DNA from: Oscillospiraceae bacterium
GTDB lineage: Bacteria > Bacillota > Clostridia > Oscillospirales > Oscillospiraceae
NCBI GenBank assembly: GCA_017466215.1
Contig: JAFTUO010000037.1
Location: 1 to 38,853 of the forward strand
DNA length: 38,853 bases
Direction of reading: 5' to 3'
The notes beneath the pieces were generated by a model. The model did not search any database, was not told the DNA's origin, and saw nothing but the letters and a program-made list of their open reading frames with translations. A program made the position numbers and the translations under genes. Each line of letters opens with the position of its first letter. Within the stretch, counting starts at the first letter, position 1. Shown here piece by piece: positions 1 to 6,512 of this stretch.

Positions 1-219
1 CGGGATGGACATACCTCTGGTGTACCAGTTGTTCTGCCAAGGGCATGGCTGGGTAGCTACGTATGGACGAGATAAACGCTGAAGGCATCTAAGCGTGAAA
101 CTCTCCCTGAGATAAGATCTCCACTGAGGCACGTCGTAGACGATGACGTTGATAGGTCAGAGGTGGAAGCGCAGTAATGTGTGCAGCTGACTGATACTAA
201 TAAGCCGAAAGCTTGATCT
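1..219 (+). rRNA. rrl: 23S ribosomal RNA, 3' end (partial)
   Basis: This is the 3' terminal part of the large-subunit rRNA and is cut by the window edge. The conserved helix segment reading GCATCTAAGCGTGAAACTC lies near position 83, and the typical 3' terminal segment GACTGATACTAATAAGCC lies near 188-205, followed by the last pairing strand. The 3' end is estimated from the end of conserved sequence and may be off by a few bases. It is followed by 5S rRNA and tRNA-Asn on the same strand. Confidence 0.95.
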
Positions 220-301
220 AAAGCAGGCTCAGTGCAGTTCGCCTCGAGTAAATGCAAAAGAAAACAATGTTCAGTTTTCAGGGTATATGCATATATTAGT
301 A

Positions 302-330
302 TTGACAAGTGAAATTGTTGATGCTATAAT
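302..330 (+). promoter_or_regulatory. Consensus promoter in the 23S-5S spacer
   Basis: TTGACA (302-307) and TATAAT (325-330) are separated by exactly 17 bases, a perfect sigma-A promoter, about 65 bases upstream of 5S rRNA. It could transcribe 5S and tRNA-Asn independently of the rRNA operon promoter. Two small hairpins follow (about 345-358 and 370-386), probably processing structures flanking 5S. Confidence 0.75.
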
Positions 331-393
331 CCTTATACCGTTAGAGCGGCTTGCCGCTTTGACATAAACGATGGGTAACACCCATCCATAAGA

Positions 394-510
394 GTTGGTA
401 TTGATTGTCGTGTGGGTCCACCTGTTCCCATCCCGAACACAGAAGTTAAGCATATGTACGCCGACGATAGTTGCCGGGTGACTGGCCGTGAAAATAGGTA
501 ATGCCAACAC
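394..510 (+). rRNA. rrf: 5S ribosomal RNA
   Basis: This is a 117-base 5S rRNA. The terminal helix pairs GTTGGTATT at the 5' end with AATGCCAAC at the 3' end. The conserved loop segment CCCATCCCGAACACAGAAG is present near 429-447. The ends are set by the terminal helix. It lies between 23S rRNA and tRNA-Asn, the usual bacterial order. Confidence 0.95.
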
Positions 511-516
511 AAAGAT

Positions 517-592
517 TCCTCTTTAGCTCAGTCGGTAGAGCGACGGACTGTTAATCCGCAGGTCGTTGGTTCGAGTCCAACAAGGGGAGCCA
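517..592 (+). tRNA. tRNA-Asn (GTT), CCA encoded
   Basis: A full cloverleaf of 76 bases. The acceptor arms TCCTCTT and AAGGGGA pair with one G-U wobble. The anticodon stem ACGGA/TCCGC encloses a seven-base loop with anticodon GTT. The T arm is GTTGG-TTCGAGT-CCAAC. The discriminator is G, followed by an encoded CCA. It is seven bases downstream of 5S, so it is probably co-transcribed. Confidence 0.97.
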
Positions 593-626
593 AAAATCCC
601 GTTCACGTAAGTGGACGGGATTTTAC
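593..626 (+). terminator. Rho-independent terminator of the rRNA/tRNA unit
   Basis: A 14-bp stem AAAATCCCGTTCAC/GTGGACGGGATTTT with a GTAA loop and one G-U pair starts directly after the tRNA CCA. Confidence 0.9.
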
Positions 627-717
627 TTATTACTTCTTACCTCTTCACTCTTACTTCAAATAATGTTTTGAACGGGATTTTTGGAAGGTAATAAGTAAGA
701 AGTAATAGGTAATAAGT
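623..717. repeat. AT-rich imperfect inverted repeat
   Basis: The left arm (623-643, containing ACTTATTACTTCTTACC) is echoed in inverted orientation by the right arm (683-717, containing AAGTAAGAAGTAATAGG). Short purine-rich units of the form GTAAGAAGTAATA repeat within it. An ACGGGATTTTT segment inside copies part of the preceding terminator. No gene is seen. It may be an intergenic mobile remnant. Confidence 0.5.
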
Positions 718-757
718 ATTGCGGCTTTGCCACTAATTATAAAAACAGTGCTTTGCA

Positions 758-786
758 TTGATTTCCAACCGCTTTTATGCTATAAT
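758..786 (+). promoter_or_regulatory. Promoter of the first small membrane gene
   Basis: TTGATT (758-763), a 17-base spacer and TATAAT (781-786), 20 bases before the start codon at 807. Confidence 0.6.
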
Positions 787-806
787 ATTCCCAAGGCGGT
801 GATGAT

Positions 807-1235
807 ATGGAAAAATACATCTATATTTTTGTTATAATGTTTGTTGTAGTTGTTATTCCTATCGCTCTTTATATTATTTTCAAGCCTATGTTTCGACAGA
901 ATAAATTATTGAATGGTATTGTTAACTACGATACTTTTATGAGAAAATTTGTGTTTCGTATTGAGATTACAAAGGAAGAATTATATTCACAGCTGAAAAT
1001 ACGCAATATCAATGATGTATTAGAATATTCTTTAAATGAGGATTGTTCAGTCATTACATTTACTATGTATAATATGAAATATTCATATAAAATAATAGTT
1101 GATGATTTCAATGAATCAATTATTCTGCGAGTTGAGCAAATACAGATAACCAGTAAGCCAGCTTTTCGTATCAATGAATTTTTTATTAAGAAATTTAATG
1201 CAACACCATTGGAGTTTGAAAAATATTCATTTTAA
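807..1235 (+). CDS. Small membrane-anchored protein of unknown function
   Basis: A 142-residue protein of unrecognised family. Residues 5-26 form one strongly hydrophobic helix, so the protein is probably held in the membrane by its N terminus. The rest is a soluble, lysine- and isoleucine-rich domain with predicted beta strands. The start is supported by the ribosome site AAGGCGGTGATG immediately upstream; the same site recurs before the next two genes. It is monocistronic, with its own promoter at 758-786 and terminator at 1293-1327. The gene is very AT-rich compared with the genes after position 5700, which suggests acquisition by transfer or relaxed selection. Confidence 0.75.
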   Translation: MEKYIYIFVIMFVVVVIPIALYIIFKPMFRQNKLLNGIVNYDTFMRKFVFRIEITKEELYSQLKIRNINDVLEYSLNEDCSVITFTMYNMKYSYKIIVDDFNESIILRVEQIQITSKPAFRINEFFIKKFNATPLEFEKYSF

Positions 1236-1292
1236 TATAAAATATTAAAGAAAATCAGGTTTTTGCCCAGTTCTTTTTCGGACACGAATGCC

Positions 1293-1327
1293 AAAAAGAA
1301 GACCACCCAATCGGGTGGTCTTTTTTG
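1293..1327 (+). terminator. Rho-independent terminator
   Basis: Stem GACCACCC/GGGTGGTC with an AATC loop, preceded by an A-run and followed by TTTTTT. The -35 box of the next gene begins two bases later. Confidence 0.85.
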
Positions 1328-1329
1328 TA

Positions 1330-1358
1330 TTGCTATGGTATTGCCGGTGTGGTACAAT
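1330..1358 (+). promoter_or_regulatory. Promoter of the second small membrane gene
   Basis: TTGCTA (1330-1335), a 17-base spacer and TACAAT (1353-1358), placed directly after the preceding terminator. Confidence 0.6.
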
Positions 1359-1378
1359 AATTGTAAGGCGGTGGTGAT

Positions 1379-1900
1379 ATGGGTACAATTTTATATGAGT
1401 TGCATTTTGACTGGACTGACAGCCTTCCACTGTTAATCCCTCTGGTGGTGGGGCTTGGTTTTTTCTTTGTTTTCAAATGGTATCCCGAACAAAATACGGG
1501 AGCGAATCAAAGAGGCAGCAGTGGCTATACCGGCTATGTGTTTTTTAAGTGGATGGGCTGGATCGTCGGTGTGTTAACGATAATCCTTTTTGTATGTTTA
1601 CTGGCGGCACATATTTACGATTTTTCAGAAAAGAAAAACGCTCTTGAAAATAATGAAGTCCTTATTGTGGAAGGATATGTAGAACAATACCACGCTATGC
1701 CGTTTGAGGGACATGATACGGAGCATTTTGAAATTAACGGTGTGTTTTTTGAGTATACAAACTTTGAATTGACAAACGGATATAATGTGCCTGCCTGTTA
1801 TGGCGGTGTAGTAAAAGAGAACGGCCAATATTTGAAAATCAAATATGTTGATAATTTGGGATATAATGTAATTTTGTATATTGAAGAGCTTGCTCCATAG
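1379..1900 (+). CDS. Two-TM membrane protein of unknown function
   Basis: A 173-residue protein. Two hydrophobic helices (about residues 16-33 and 56-77) are followed by a soluble domain of about 90 residues, probably beta-rich, containing VEGYVEQYHAMPFEGHD and a GNGQ-like turn (ENGQYLKIKYV). Domains of this type occur in uncharacterised Clostridia proteins, but I cannot assign a function. The start is set by the ribosome site AAGGCGGTGGTG five bases upstream. It has its own promoter and terminator and repeats the cassette layout of its neighbours. Confidence 0.75.
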   Translation: MGTILYELHFDWTDSLPLLIPLVVGLGFFFVFKWYPEQNTGANQRGSSGYTGYVFFKWMGWIVGVLTIILFVCLLAAHIYDFSEKKNALENNEVLIVEGYVEQYHAMPFEGHDTEHFEINGVFFEYTNFELTNGYNVPACYGGVVKENGQYLKIKYVDNLGYNVILYIEELAP

Positions 1901-1933
1901 GAAAAGCTCGCTTTTGGATTAATTTATACACGC

Positions 1934-1961
1934 AAAAAGCACCCCGTATGGAGTGCTTTTT
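1934..1961 (+). terminator. Rho-independent terminator
   Basis: A-run, stem GCACCCC/GGAGTGC with one mismatch, GTAT loop and T-run. It closely resembles the hairpin at 2506-2530, suggesting that the cassette end was duplicated. Confidence 0.85.
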
Positions 1962-1969
1962 GTTATACC

Positions 1970-1998
1970 TTGCATTCTAACTGCCGATATGCTACAAT
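1970..1998 (+). promoter_or_regulatory. Promoter of the third small membrane gene
   Basis: TTGCAT (1970-1975), a 17-base spacer and TACAAT (1993-1998), beginning nine bases after the previous terminator. Confidence 0.6.
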
Positions 1999-2018
1999 TA
2001 ACGCAAGGCGGTGATGGA

Positions 2019-2498
2019 ATGAGAAAAGCTGTTATGATTACCTGGCTGGTGCCGGTTTTGTTATTATGCGGATTTGTTGCGCTTTTCTTGGCAGATAAAT
2101 ACTTAGCCGCCAACAATAAAATTGTGGATTCTTTGGGCGAGTATCAATCAGAAGAGCGTTTTACAAGTGGTGGGTTTCTGAATTATACCGATTACGAAAA
2201 GTACACTTATAGCGATATTGATTTCAGCGAAAACGAGTATTTCGAAAGCATTAAATTTGCAAGCAAGAAAAAACTCCTTACTTATATCGAAACGTTTGAG
2301 GCGTGGATTGCGTCGATTGAAAAAGATGACCCGGAAAACGAGATCGTCGTAGGATATGATTTTGATACCGCGGTGATTTCAGAGGTGGATTATATTTACA
2401 TTAGCAACGATTCCGATGATTACGTGTCGGGACTTTCTGATGTTTATTTCTTCGATATGGAGACGATGACGCTATATCATTTTCGCAATAATATGTGA
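2019..2498 (+). CDS. N-terminally anchored acidic protein, unknown
   Basis: A 159-residue protein. Residues 7-26 are a single membrane helix after a short basic N terminus (MRKAV), typical of an uncleaved signal anchor with the rest outside the cell. The outer part is acidic (many Asp and Glu) and rich in Tyr and Ser; no known domain is recognised. The frame is open further upstream to 1953, but the ATG at 2019 is preferred because AAGGCGGTGATG stands just before it and because the upstream extension would overlap the promoter. It is monocistronic with its own promoter and terminator. Confidence 0.75.
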   Translation: MRKAVMITWLVPVLLLCGFVALFLADKYLAANNKIVDSLGEYQSEERFTSGGFLNYTDYEKYTYSDIDFSENEYFESIKFASKKKLLTYIETFEAWIASIEKDDPENEIVVGYDFDTAVISEVDYIYISNDSDDYVSGLSDVYFFDMETMTLYHFRNNM

Positions 2499-2505
2499 AA
2501 AAAAC

Positions 2506-2530
2506 AAAGCACTCCGTATGGATTGCTTTT
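2506..2530 (+). terminator. Rho-independent terminator
   Basis: Stem AAAGCACTCC/GGATTGCTTT with one mismatch, GTAT loop and a T-run. It nearly touches the 3' end of the convergent SOD gene and may serve both strands. Confidence 0.8.
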
Positions 2531-2532
2531 TG

Positions 2533-2976
2533 TTATGCCCGTTGGATCACGCCGCAGGCGATTTTAGTGCCGGCGTTGCCGGCGGGTTGGGTATGAAAAT
2601 CGTCTGGCATATTGTGGATCACTACCGTCCGGCCGAGGATATCGCCGATACGGAAGCGGCCGGTGGCTACTGCCAGGTAGGCGTCGCCGTGGCAGTACAT
2701 CAGCGGCGGAAGATCCCCGGCGTGGTCGGGGTGGGGCGATTCGGCGGGGTTATAGTGGCCGAGGGTGTCGGCAAAGTCTGCGCCGGTGCAGCGGTCGCCT
2801 GCGTGGATATGAAACCCGAAGAAGCCAGTGTCGGTTTTGGGCAGGCCGCGGACGGTGGCCTCCACCAGCACACAGTGCCGGCGCTGATAGAATCGCACTT
2901 GCCCGCGCAGGTTGGGATAGTCCTCTGAGCCGCGGATGATCGCGATGGCGCAGGGCGGAGTTGGTCGTTGTTGCAT
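2533..2976 (-). CDS. sodC: Cu/Zn-type superoxide dismutase family protein
   Basis: A 147-residue protein of the copper-zinc superoxide dismutase fold, which converts superoxide to oxygen and hydrogen peroxide. The full metal site is visible: copper ligands His56, His58, His74 and His121, and zinc ligands His74, His82, His85 and Asp88. Cys63 and Cys141 can form the conserved disulfide, and the C-terminal signature QPAGNAGTKIACGVI contains the usual active-site region. The zinc loop is short (HPDHAGD), the bacterial form. There is no signal peptide or lipobox, so it is probably cytoplasmic, unlike most bacterial SodC. An upstream in-frame ATG would add 17 residues, but the ribosome site GAGGTGA at 2981-2987 supports the start at 2976. 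It is inserted between AT-rich cassette genes and is itself GC-rich. Copper dependence and activity are inferred. Confidence 0.9.
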   Translation of the reverse strand: MQQRPTPPCAIAIIRGSEDYPNLRGQVRFYQRRHCVLVEATVRGLPKTDTGFFGFHIHAGDRCTGADFADTLGHYNPAESPHPDHAGDLPPLMYCHGDAYLAVATGRFRIGDILGRTVVIHNMPDDFHTQPAGNAGTKIACGVIQRA

Positions 2977-3033
2977 ATACTCACCTCGAGACAGTATATG
3001 CAGATCGGGGCGGATCGGTGCGGGCAAGATCCC

Positions 3034-3062
3034 TTGCGCGCCTTACGTCAATATGGTATAAT
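3034..3062 (+). promoter_or_regulatory. Promoter of the 3084 gene pair
   Basis: TTGCGC (3034-3039), a 17-base spacer and TATAAT (3057-3062). Confidence 0.6.
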
Positions 3063-3083
3063 AAAAAAGAAGGTGATGTTTGG

Positions 3084-3506
3084 ATGGATAAAAAACAGAT
3101 TGCCATTAACACGCATTTGATGCTTTGCTTTTTGCTGTTTTGTGCGCTTCTCTTGATTTCGGTTGACTGCGCTGTTGAGAATGAGATTGGTTTGTGCGTT
3201 GCGTTCTCCCTTTTTTTGTTGTTGCCGATATTCGTACTTGTAGTATCGCCGCTGTATTTCGTCTTTTCTGATGATTGTGTGGAAATCGTTTATATTTTAG
3301 GGGCGAAAGAGATCATTCGGTGGAAGGATATTAAGAGCATTACATTGATGGGAAGCTGGATCACAAAGCACGCCAGTCCGCCGCATTATGCGATTGCGTA
3401 TAGATGCAAGGAAAAACGGCCATTTTTTGTCCGCGGCGAAATTCCCAAAACAAGAAGAACGAAAAAGCTGATAAAGAAGTATTATAAGAAGCAAATTGTA
3501 GGGTAA
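3084..3506 (+). CDS. Two-TM protein with bacterial PH-like domain
   Basis: A 140-residue protein. Two closely spaced hydrophobic helices (about residues 10-28 and 33-58) are followed by a soluble part whose order of strands and a tryptophan (FSDDCVEIVYI, then IIRWKDIKSITL) resembles the bacterial pleckstrin-homology-like domains that follow two-helix hairpins. The C terminus is very basic (lysine/arginine), consistent with a cytoplasmic location next to the membrane. The start at 3084 is chosen because AAGGTGATG lies seven bases upstream and the promoter lies in the region an earlier start would cover. The next gene follows after 13 bases, so they form an operon. Function unknown. Confidence 0.75.
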   Translation: MDKKQIAINTHLMLCFLLFCALLLISVDCAVENEIGLCVAFSLFLLLPIFVLVVSPLYFVFSDDCVEIVYILGAKEIIRWKDIKSITLMGSWITKHASPPHYAIAYRCKEKRPFFVRGEIPKTRRTKKLIKKYYKKQIVG

Positions 3507-3519
3507 AGGCGGTGAGGAT

Positions 3520-4092
3520 ATGGGATTTTTGGGAATTGGCTTAAGAATCGGGCTGTTTGTTTTGCTGATCATAGCGATTATGCTTTCTCCGCTTGCCTGT
3601 ACAAGCTATGATGACAACATCGACCATTACAGCCGTGATGTGGAGGAATACAAGGCGGACTTGTTTATGCCGGCGCTGGACAGCATTGGAGAATACACGT
3701 CGGCAGCGTATCGCATCAAAAAGGATGAGGGCGTTTTTCCACATTACTCCTTGCGGCTGATCGTGCAGTATGAGGAAGCGGAATTTTTGGCGGAAAAGCA
3801 GCGGCTGGAAACAGAATATACTTATCTTGACGAGCCACAGATGTCCGACGATTGCTATGAAATGCCGGTGATAGCTTTTTCTACAGCTGGGTTTGATTTC
3901 AGGATTGCTGTGTTCGAGGACACAATTTATCCAAAGAACTTTGGAATGGTGGGTATTTCCGACGAAAAATGCCAGATTGCCTATCTGTGGCAGTATGATC
4001 CTGACCTTGACTATATTTGCGAAAAAGATGAGGACAGAACTGCAGAAATGATAGAATTCTTAAATTACCACTTTGGAATGGATGAACTATGA
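3520..4092 (+). CDS. Secreted or membrane-anchored protein, unknown
   Basis: A 190-residue protein with a hydrophobic N terminus (residues 5-26) ending in SPLAC, so Cys27 could be a lipidation site, although the residue at -3 (Pro) is unusual for a lipobox. The mature part is acidic and contains scattered aromatic residues and four further cysteines; no family is recognised. The ribosome site AAAGGCGGTGAGG lies just upstream. It is second in an operon with the PH-like protein gene, with terminator 4096-4125 downstream. The shared ribosome site and position link it to the cassette array that begins at 807. Confidence 0.7.
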   Translation: MGFLGIGLRIGLFVLLIIAIMLSPLACTSYDDNIDHYSRDVEEYKADLFMPALDSIGEYTSAAYRIKKDEGVFPHYSLRLIVQYEEAEFLAEKQRLETEYTYLDEPQMSDDCYEMPVIAFSTAGFDFRIAVFEDTIYPKNFGMVGISDEKCQIAYLWQYDPDLDYICEKDEDRTAEMIEFLNYHFGMDEL

Positions 4093-4095
4093 GAA

Positions 4096-4125
4096 AAAAG
4101 ACGGTTACGAAAGTAACCGTCTTTT
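4096..4125. terminator. Bidirectional terminator
   Basis: A 13-bp perfect stem AAAAGACGGTTAC/GTAACCGTCTTTT with GAAA loop between convergent genes. It overlaps the stop codon of the XRE gene. Confidence 0.9.
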
Positions 4126-4330
4126 ATTTTTGCATTTTGGGGTTGTTTGTTCGTTCCAACAAATAGTCTACAGATACATTGAAATAATCTGCAATTTTGA
4201 TCAGTTCGTTAATGCCGGGCTCTCGCTCGCCGGTTTCGTAGCGGCTGATGGTATTTTGGTTTGTGTTTAAGTCCATTGCCAGTTTCAGCTGGGATATGCC
4301 TTTGGCTTTCCTTATTTCCTTCAAGCGCAA
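4124..4330 (-). CDS. XRE-family transcriptional regulator
   Basis: A 68-residue single-domain helix-turn-helix protein of the Cro/C1 (XRE) type. The recognition unit runs from about residue 14 to 40 (ISQLKLAMDLNTNQNTISRY), followed by the family ending YFNVSVDYLLERT. The start is taken as TTG at 4330, because the ribosome site AAGGAG would abut the alternative GTG at 4339 with no spacing but is eight bases from the TTG; the resulting N terminus MRLKEIRKAKG is typical. It is divergent from the membrane gene at 4408, and an inverted repeat spans the intervening promoter, so it probably represses that gene and itself. No stress-cleavage domain is present. Confidence 0.88.
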   Translation of the reverse strand: MRLKEIRKAKGISQLKLAMDLNTNQNTISRYETGEREPGINELIKIADYFNVSVDYLLERTNNPKMQK

Positions 4331-4342
4331 TAAAATCACTCC

Positions 4343-4371
4343 TTGACATTATTATCCCACATCGGTATAAT
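4343..4371 (+). promoter_or_regulatory. Strong promoter of the 4408 membrane gene
   Basis: Perfect TTGACA (4343-4348), 17-base spacer and TATAAT (4366-4371). Confidence 0.85.
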
Positions 4372-4393
4372 AAAAATATCTCGATATGGGATA
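4353..4393. promoter_or_regulatory. Inverted-repeat operator over the promoter
   Basis: TATCCCACATCG (4353-4364) and CGATATGGGATA (4382-4393) are inverted copies with one mismatch, flanking the -10 box of the divergent gene. The likely ligand is the adjacent XRE protein; this is inference from position. Confidence 0.65.
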
Positions 4394-4407
4394 TTAGGAG
4401 GTGCTTT

Positions 4408-5577
4408 ATGGAAATGAATCAAATTAAGAACAGTCCGGAAATGGAAAATGTGGCTTCGTCGAAAAAGGCGGTTATGCTGTTTGGCGCGTTTTGCGCCGGA
4501 GGTTTGATCCTGCTGATGATCTCGGCGCTGCTGGCCAACATCGACTCCGTTTCCAACGGCATTGGCGTGCTGTTCTTCCTGGCGGGCTATGGCGTTATCG
4601 CGGCGCCCTGCCTGTGCGCATTTATCTTCAAGTTCGGCGCGTTTGTGGAGGTTGGACCGGTCTTTACCACCTATAATACCCAGATCGGCGACTTCATCTA
4701 TCAGCGGGTACAGCGGGACTATGCCTCGGAAGCGGGAATGAATCTGGTGTTCACCCTGCTGAAGGTGGGCATTATGTTCCTGATCTCTCTGATTTTGACG
4801 CCGATCATTACGGTGGTGCTGTTTATCATTTACAGCAAAAATCACAAGAAAGCCGAGAAATTTGCCGAGGAGAACGGGGTCGACAAGAGCGTGATCCCCT
4901 GCATCAGCAAGACCCTGGTGCTGGCGGTGGTGGGCATCCTGGCTGTGCTGCTGGTTGCCACCATCATTGCTTCCGCGATCAGCGATGCTGCGTCGGACAA
5001 GAAAAGAGATCGGGAGCATACAGGTTATCAGAAAGCGCTGGCAGCCGCGGTGCAGAATCTGCCAGAGGAATACTATGCCGATGCGCTGCACATCAACAAC
5101 GAGACCGGCGGTTTTATCGCGGAATTTGAGCTGGATGGCGAAACCGTTTATTACGGAAAGATCAGCACCAATTTTAGCCTGGTGGATGGACTGTATTCCG
5201 GCTCGGTGTATTTCATCATCGACGATGTGCTGTATGTGGATCTGGTTGGTGGAGGCTACGAGGCAACATCCTTCAAAGTCAGCGAGGATGCGGAGGCTAA
5301 GGAATATGCACTGGGCCGACACATTTCCCAGAATGTGGGCAAGGGTGCGACCCTGATCGGCGGCGAGCCCCACAATGATACGTCGCTTCTGAAGATCGAA
5401 TACCAGGGCAGCGAATACTACATCTATGTGGATGGGGATAACAAGCTGGTGAAGACGATGATTCCCTATGATGCATCCAAGAAGGAGCATTTTGATATGC
5501 CGGAGACGGCATTTGTGATAGATGCTGATTTTGATCTGACTGCAGCGAAAGCTATCGCCGCGCAGTTGGCTGGATAA
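4408..5577 (+). CDS. Four-TM membrane protein with extracytoplasmic domain
   Basis: A 389-residue protein of unrecognised family. Four hydrophobic segments lie at about residues 21-43, 51-74, 114-142 and 168-192. The C-terminal half (about 200-389) is soluble, acidic and rich in Tyr and Gly, with repeated short strand-turn patterns, and could lie outside the cell. The start is fixed by AGGAGGTG six bases upstream. It is the only gene behind the strong TTGACA/TATAAT promoter and the likely target of the divergent XRE regulator, an arrangement often seen for inducible envelope-stress or transport genes; that role is speculative. Terminator 5589-5616 follows. Confidence 0.8.
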   Translation: MEMNQIKNSPEMENVASSKKAVMLFGAFCAGGLILLMISALLANIDSVSNGIGVLFFLAGYGVIAAPCLCAFIFKFGAFVEVGPVFTTYNTQIGDFIYQRVQRDYASEAGMNLVFTLLKVGIMFLISLILTPIITVVLFIIYSKNHKKAEKFAEENGVDKSVIPCISKTLVLAVVGILAVLLVATIIASAISDAASDKKRDREHTGYQKALAAAVQNLPEEYYADALHINNETGGFIAEFELDGETVYYGKISTNFSLVDGLYSGSVYFIIDDVLYVDLVGGGYEATSFKVSEDAEAKEYALGRHISQNVGKGATLIGGEPHNDTSLLKIEYQGSEYYIYVDGDNKLVKTMIPYDASKKEHFDMPETAFVIDADFDLTAAKAIAAQLAG

Positions 5578-5588
5578 CGGACATAGAA

Positions 5589-5616
5589 AAACGCCAAGTC
5601 GAAAGACTTGGCGTTT
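5589..5616 (+). terminator. Rho-independent terminator
   Basis: A 12-bp perfect stem AAACGCCAAGTC/GACTTGGCGTTT with GAAA loop. Confidence 0.88.
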
Positions 5617-5628
5617 CTGTTTGTTTGG

Positions 5629-5711
5629 CGGGTGACCGTAAGGTCTCTCCTGCGGCCCTCTCAGTCAAAAATCTTCGATTTTTGACAGCTCTCCCAGAGG
5701 GAGAGCCAAGG
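5629..5711. repeat. Double-hairpin intergenic repeat (half element)
   Basis: A GC-rich piece (GCGGGTGACCGTAAGG, about 5629-5655) is followed by 5656-5711, which on the minus strand reads as an outer hairpin (CTCTCCCTCTGGGAGAG), then an inner hairpin (CAAAAATC...GATTTTTG), then GAGAGGG. The same plan recurs at 19097, 21046, 21194, 26957 and 27369. It lies directly downstream of proC. Confidence 0.85.
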
Positions 5712-5719
5712 GGGGAGGC

Positions 5720-6502
5720 TTAGTTGCCCAATTCTACATTGCGTTTGTAGGCGGCGATGATGGCGTCGATGATCGTGCCGCGGAAGCCTCTTTCCTCCAG
5801 AGCGCGGACGCCGGCGATGGTGCTGCCGCCGGGGGAACAGACCGCATCCTTCAGGGTCTGGGGCGGCTGCTTGGTGACCAGCGCCATTTCTGCCGCGCCG
5901 GCCAGAGTTGCGGCGGCGTAGGTCAATGCCTTATCTCTGGGCAGGCCGCTGGCAACGGCGCCGTCGGCCATTGCCTCGATGAACATATACACGAATGCCG
6001 GGCCGCAGCCGGAAACGGCGCAGGCGGCGTCGATCAGCTTCTCGTCCAGCGGGTCAAGAACGCCGGCGAAGCGCATATCATTGAGGAAATCGGCCAGGGT
6101 GGCTTCGTCCACCAGATCGTTATGGCAATAAAGGATCACGCCCTTGCCCACGGAAACCGGGGTGTTGGGCATAATGCGGATGATGGGCAGGCGGCAGCCG
6201 GCCATAATTTCGATCTTCTCGATGGTCAGGCCTGCGGCCATAGTGATCAGCAGGGGCTTTTCCTTTTTCAGCGCCGATTGGAGATCCCAAAGGACATCCG
6301 CCATCATCTGGGGCTTGACGCCCAAAAATACACGCTGGCAGGCTACGGCCTCGGCATTGGTGCCGTGAGCGCAGCCCAGCTCGCCTGCCAGCTGCGCAGC
6401 ACGCTCCGCGCGGTCAGCCAGCAGGATGTCAGTTGTTGTTTTGGAAAGAGCCTTGGCAAGGGCGCCGCCCATATTGCCGCAGCCGATAAAACCGTATTTC
6501 AT
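5720..6502 (-). CDS. proC: Pyrroline-5-carboxylate reductase
   Basis: A 260-residue ProC, the last enzyme of proline synthesis, reducing pyrroline-5-carboxylate to proline with NAD(P)H in the cytoplasm. The N-terminal Rossmann motif GFIGCGNMG (residues 4-12) binds the nucleotide, and MPNTP follows near residue 116. The C-terminal dimerisation domain has the family signature SGCGPAFVYMFIEAMADGAV and a conserved SPGGSTIAG. Length is normal (about 265-270). It is the third gene of the proB-proA-proC operon, ten bases after proA, and ends at the double-hairpin repeat 5656-5711. Confidence 0.97.
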   Translation of the reverse strand: MKYGFIGCGNMGGALAKALSKTTTDILLADRAERAAQLAGELGCAHGTNAEAVACQRVFLGVKPQMMADVLWDLQSALKKEKPLLITMAAGLTIEKIEIMAGCRLPIIRIMPNTPVSVGKGVILYCHNDLVDEATLADFLNDMRFAGVLDPLDEKLIDAACAVSGCGPAFVYMFIEAMADGAVASGLPRDKALTYAAATLAGAAEMALVTKQPPQTLKDAVCSPGGSTIAGVRALEERGFRGTIIDAIIAAYKRNVELGN

Positions 6503-6512
6503 ATTTTTCCTC

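Noticed and set aside
57..510. Open frames on the minus strand across 23S and 5S rRNA
   Set aside because: They lie antisense to rRNA and show no protein-like features.
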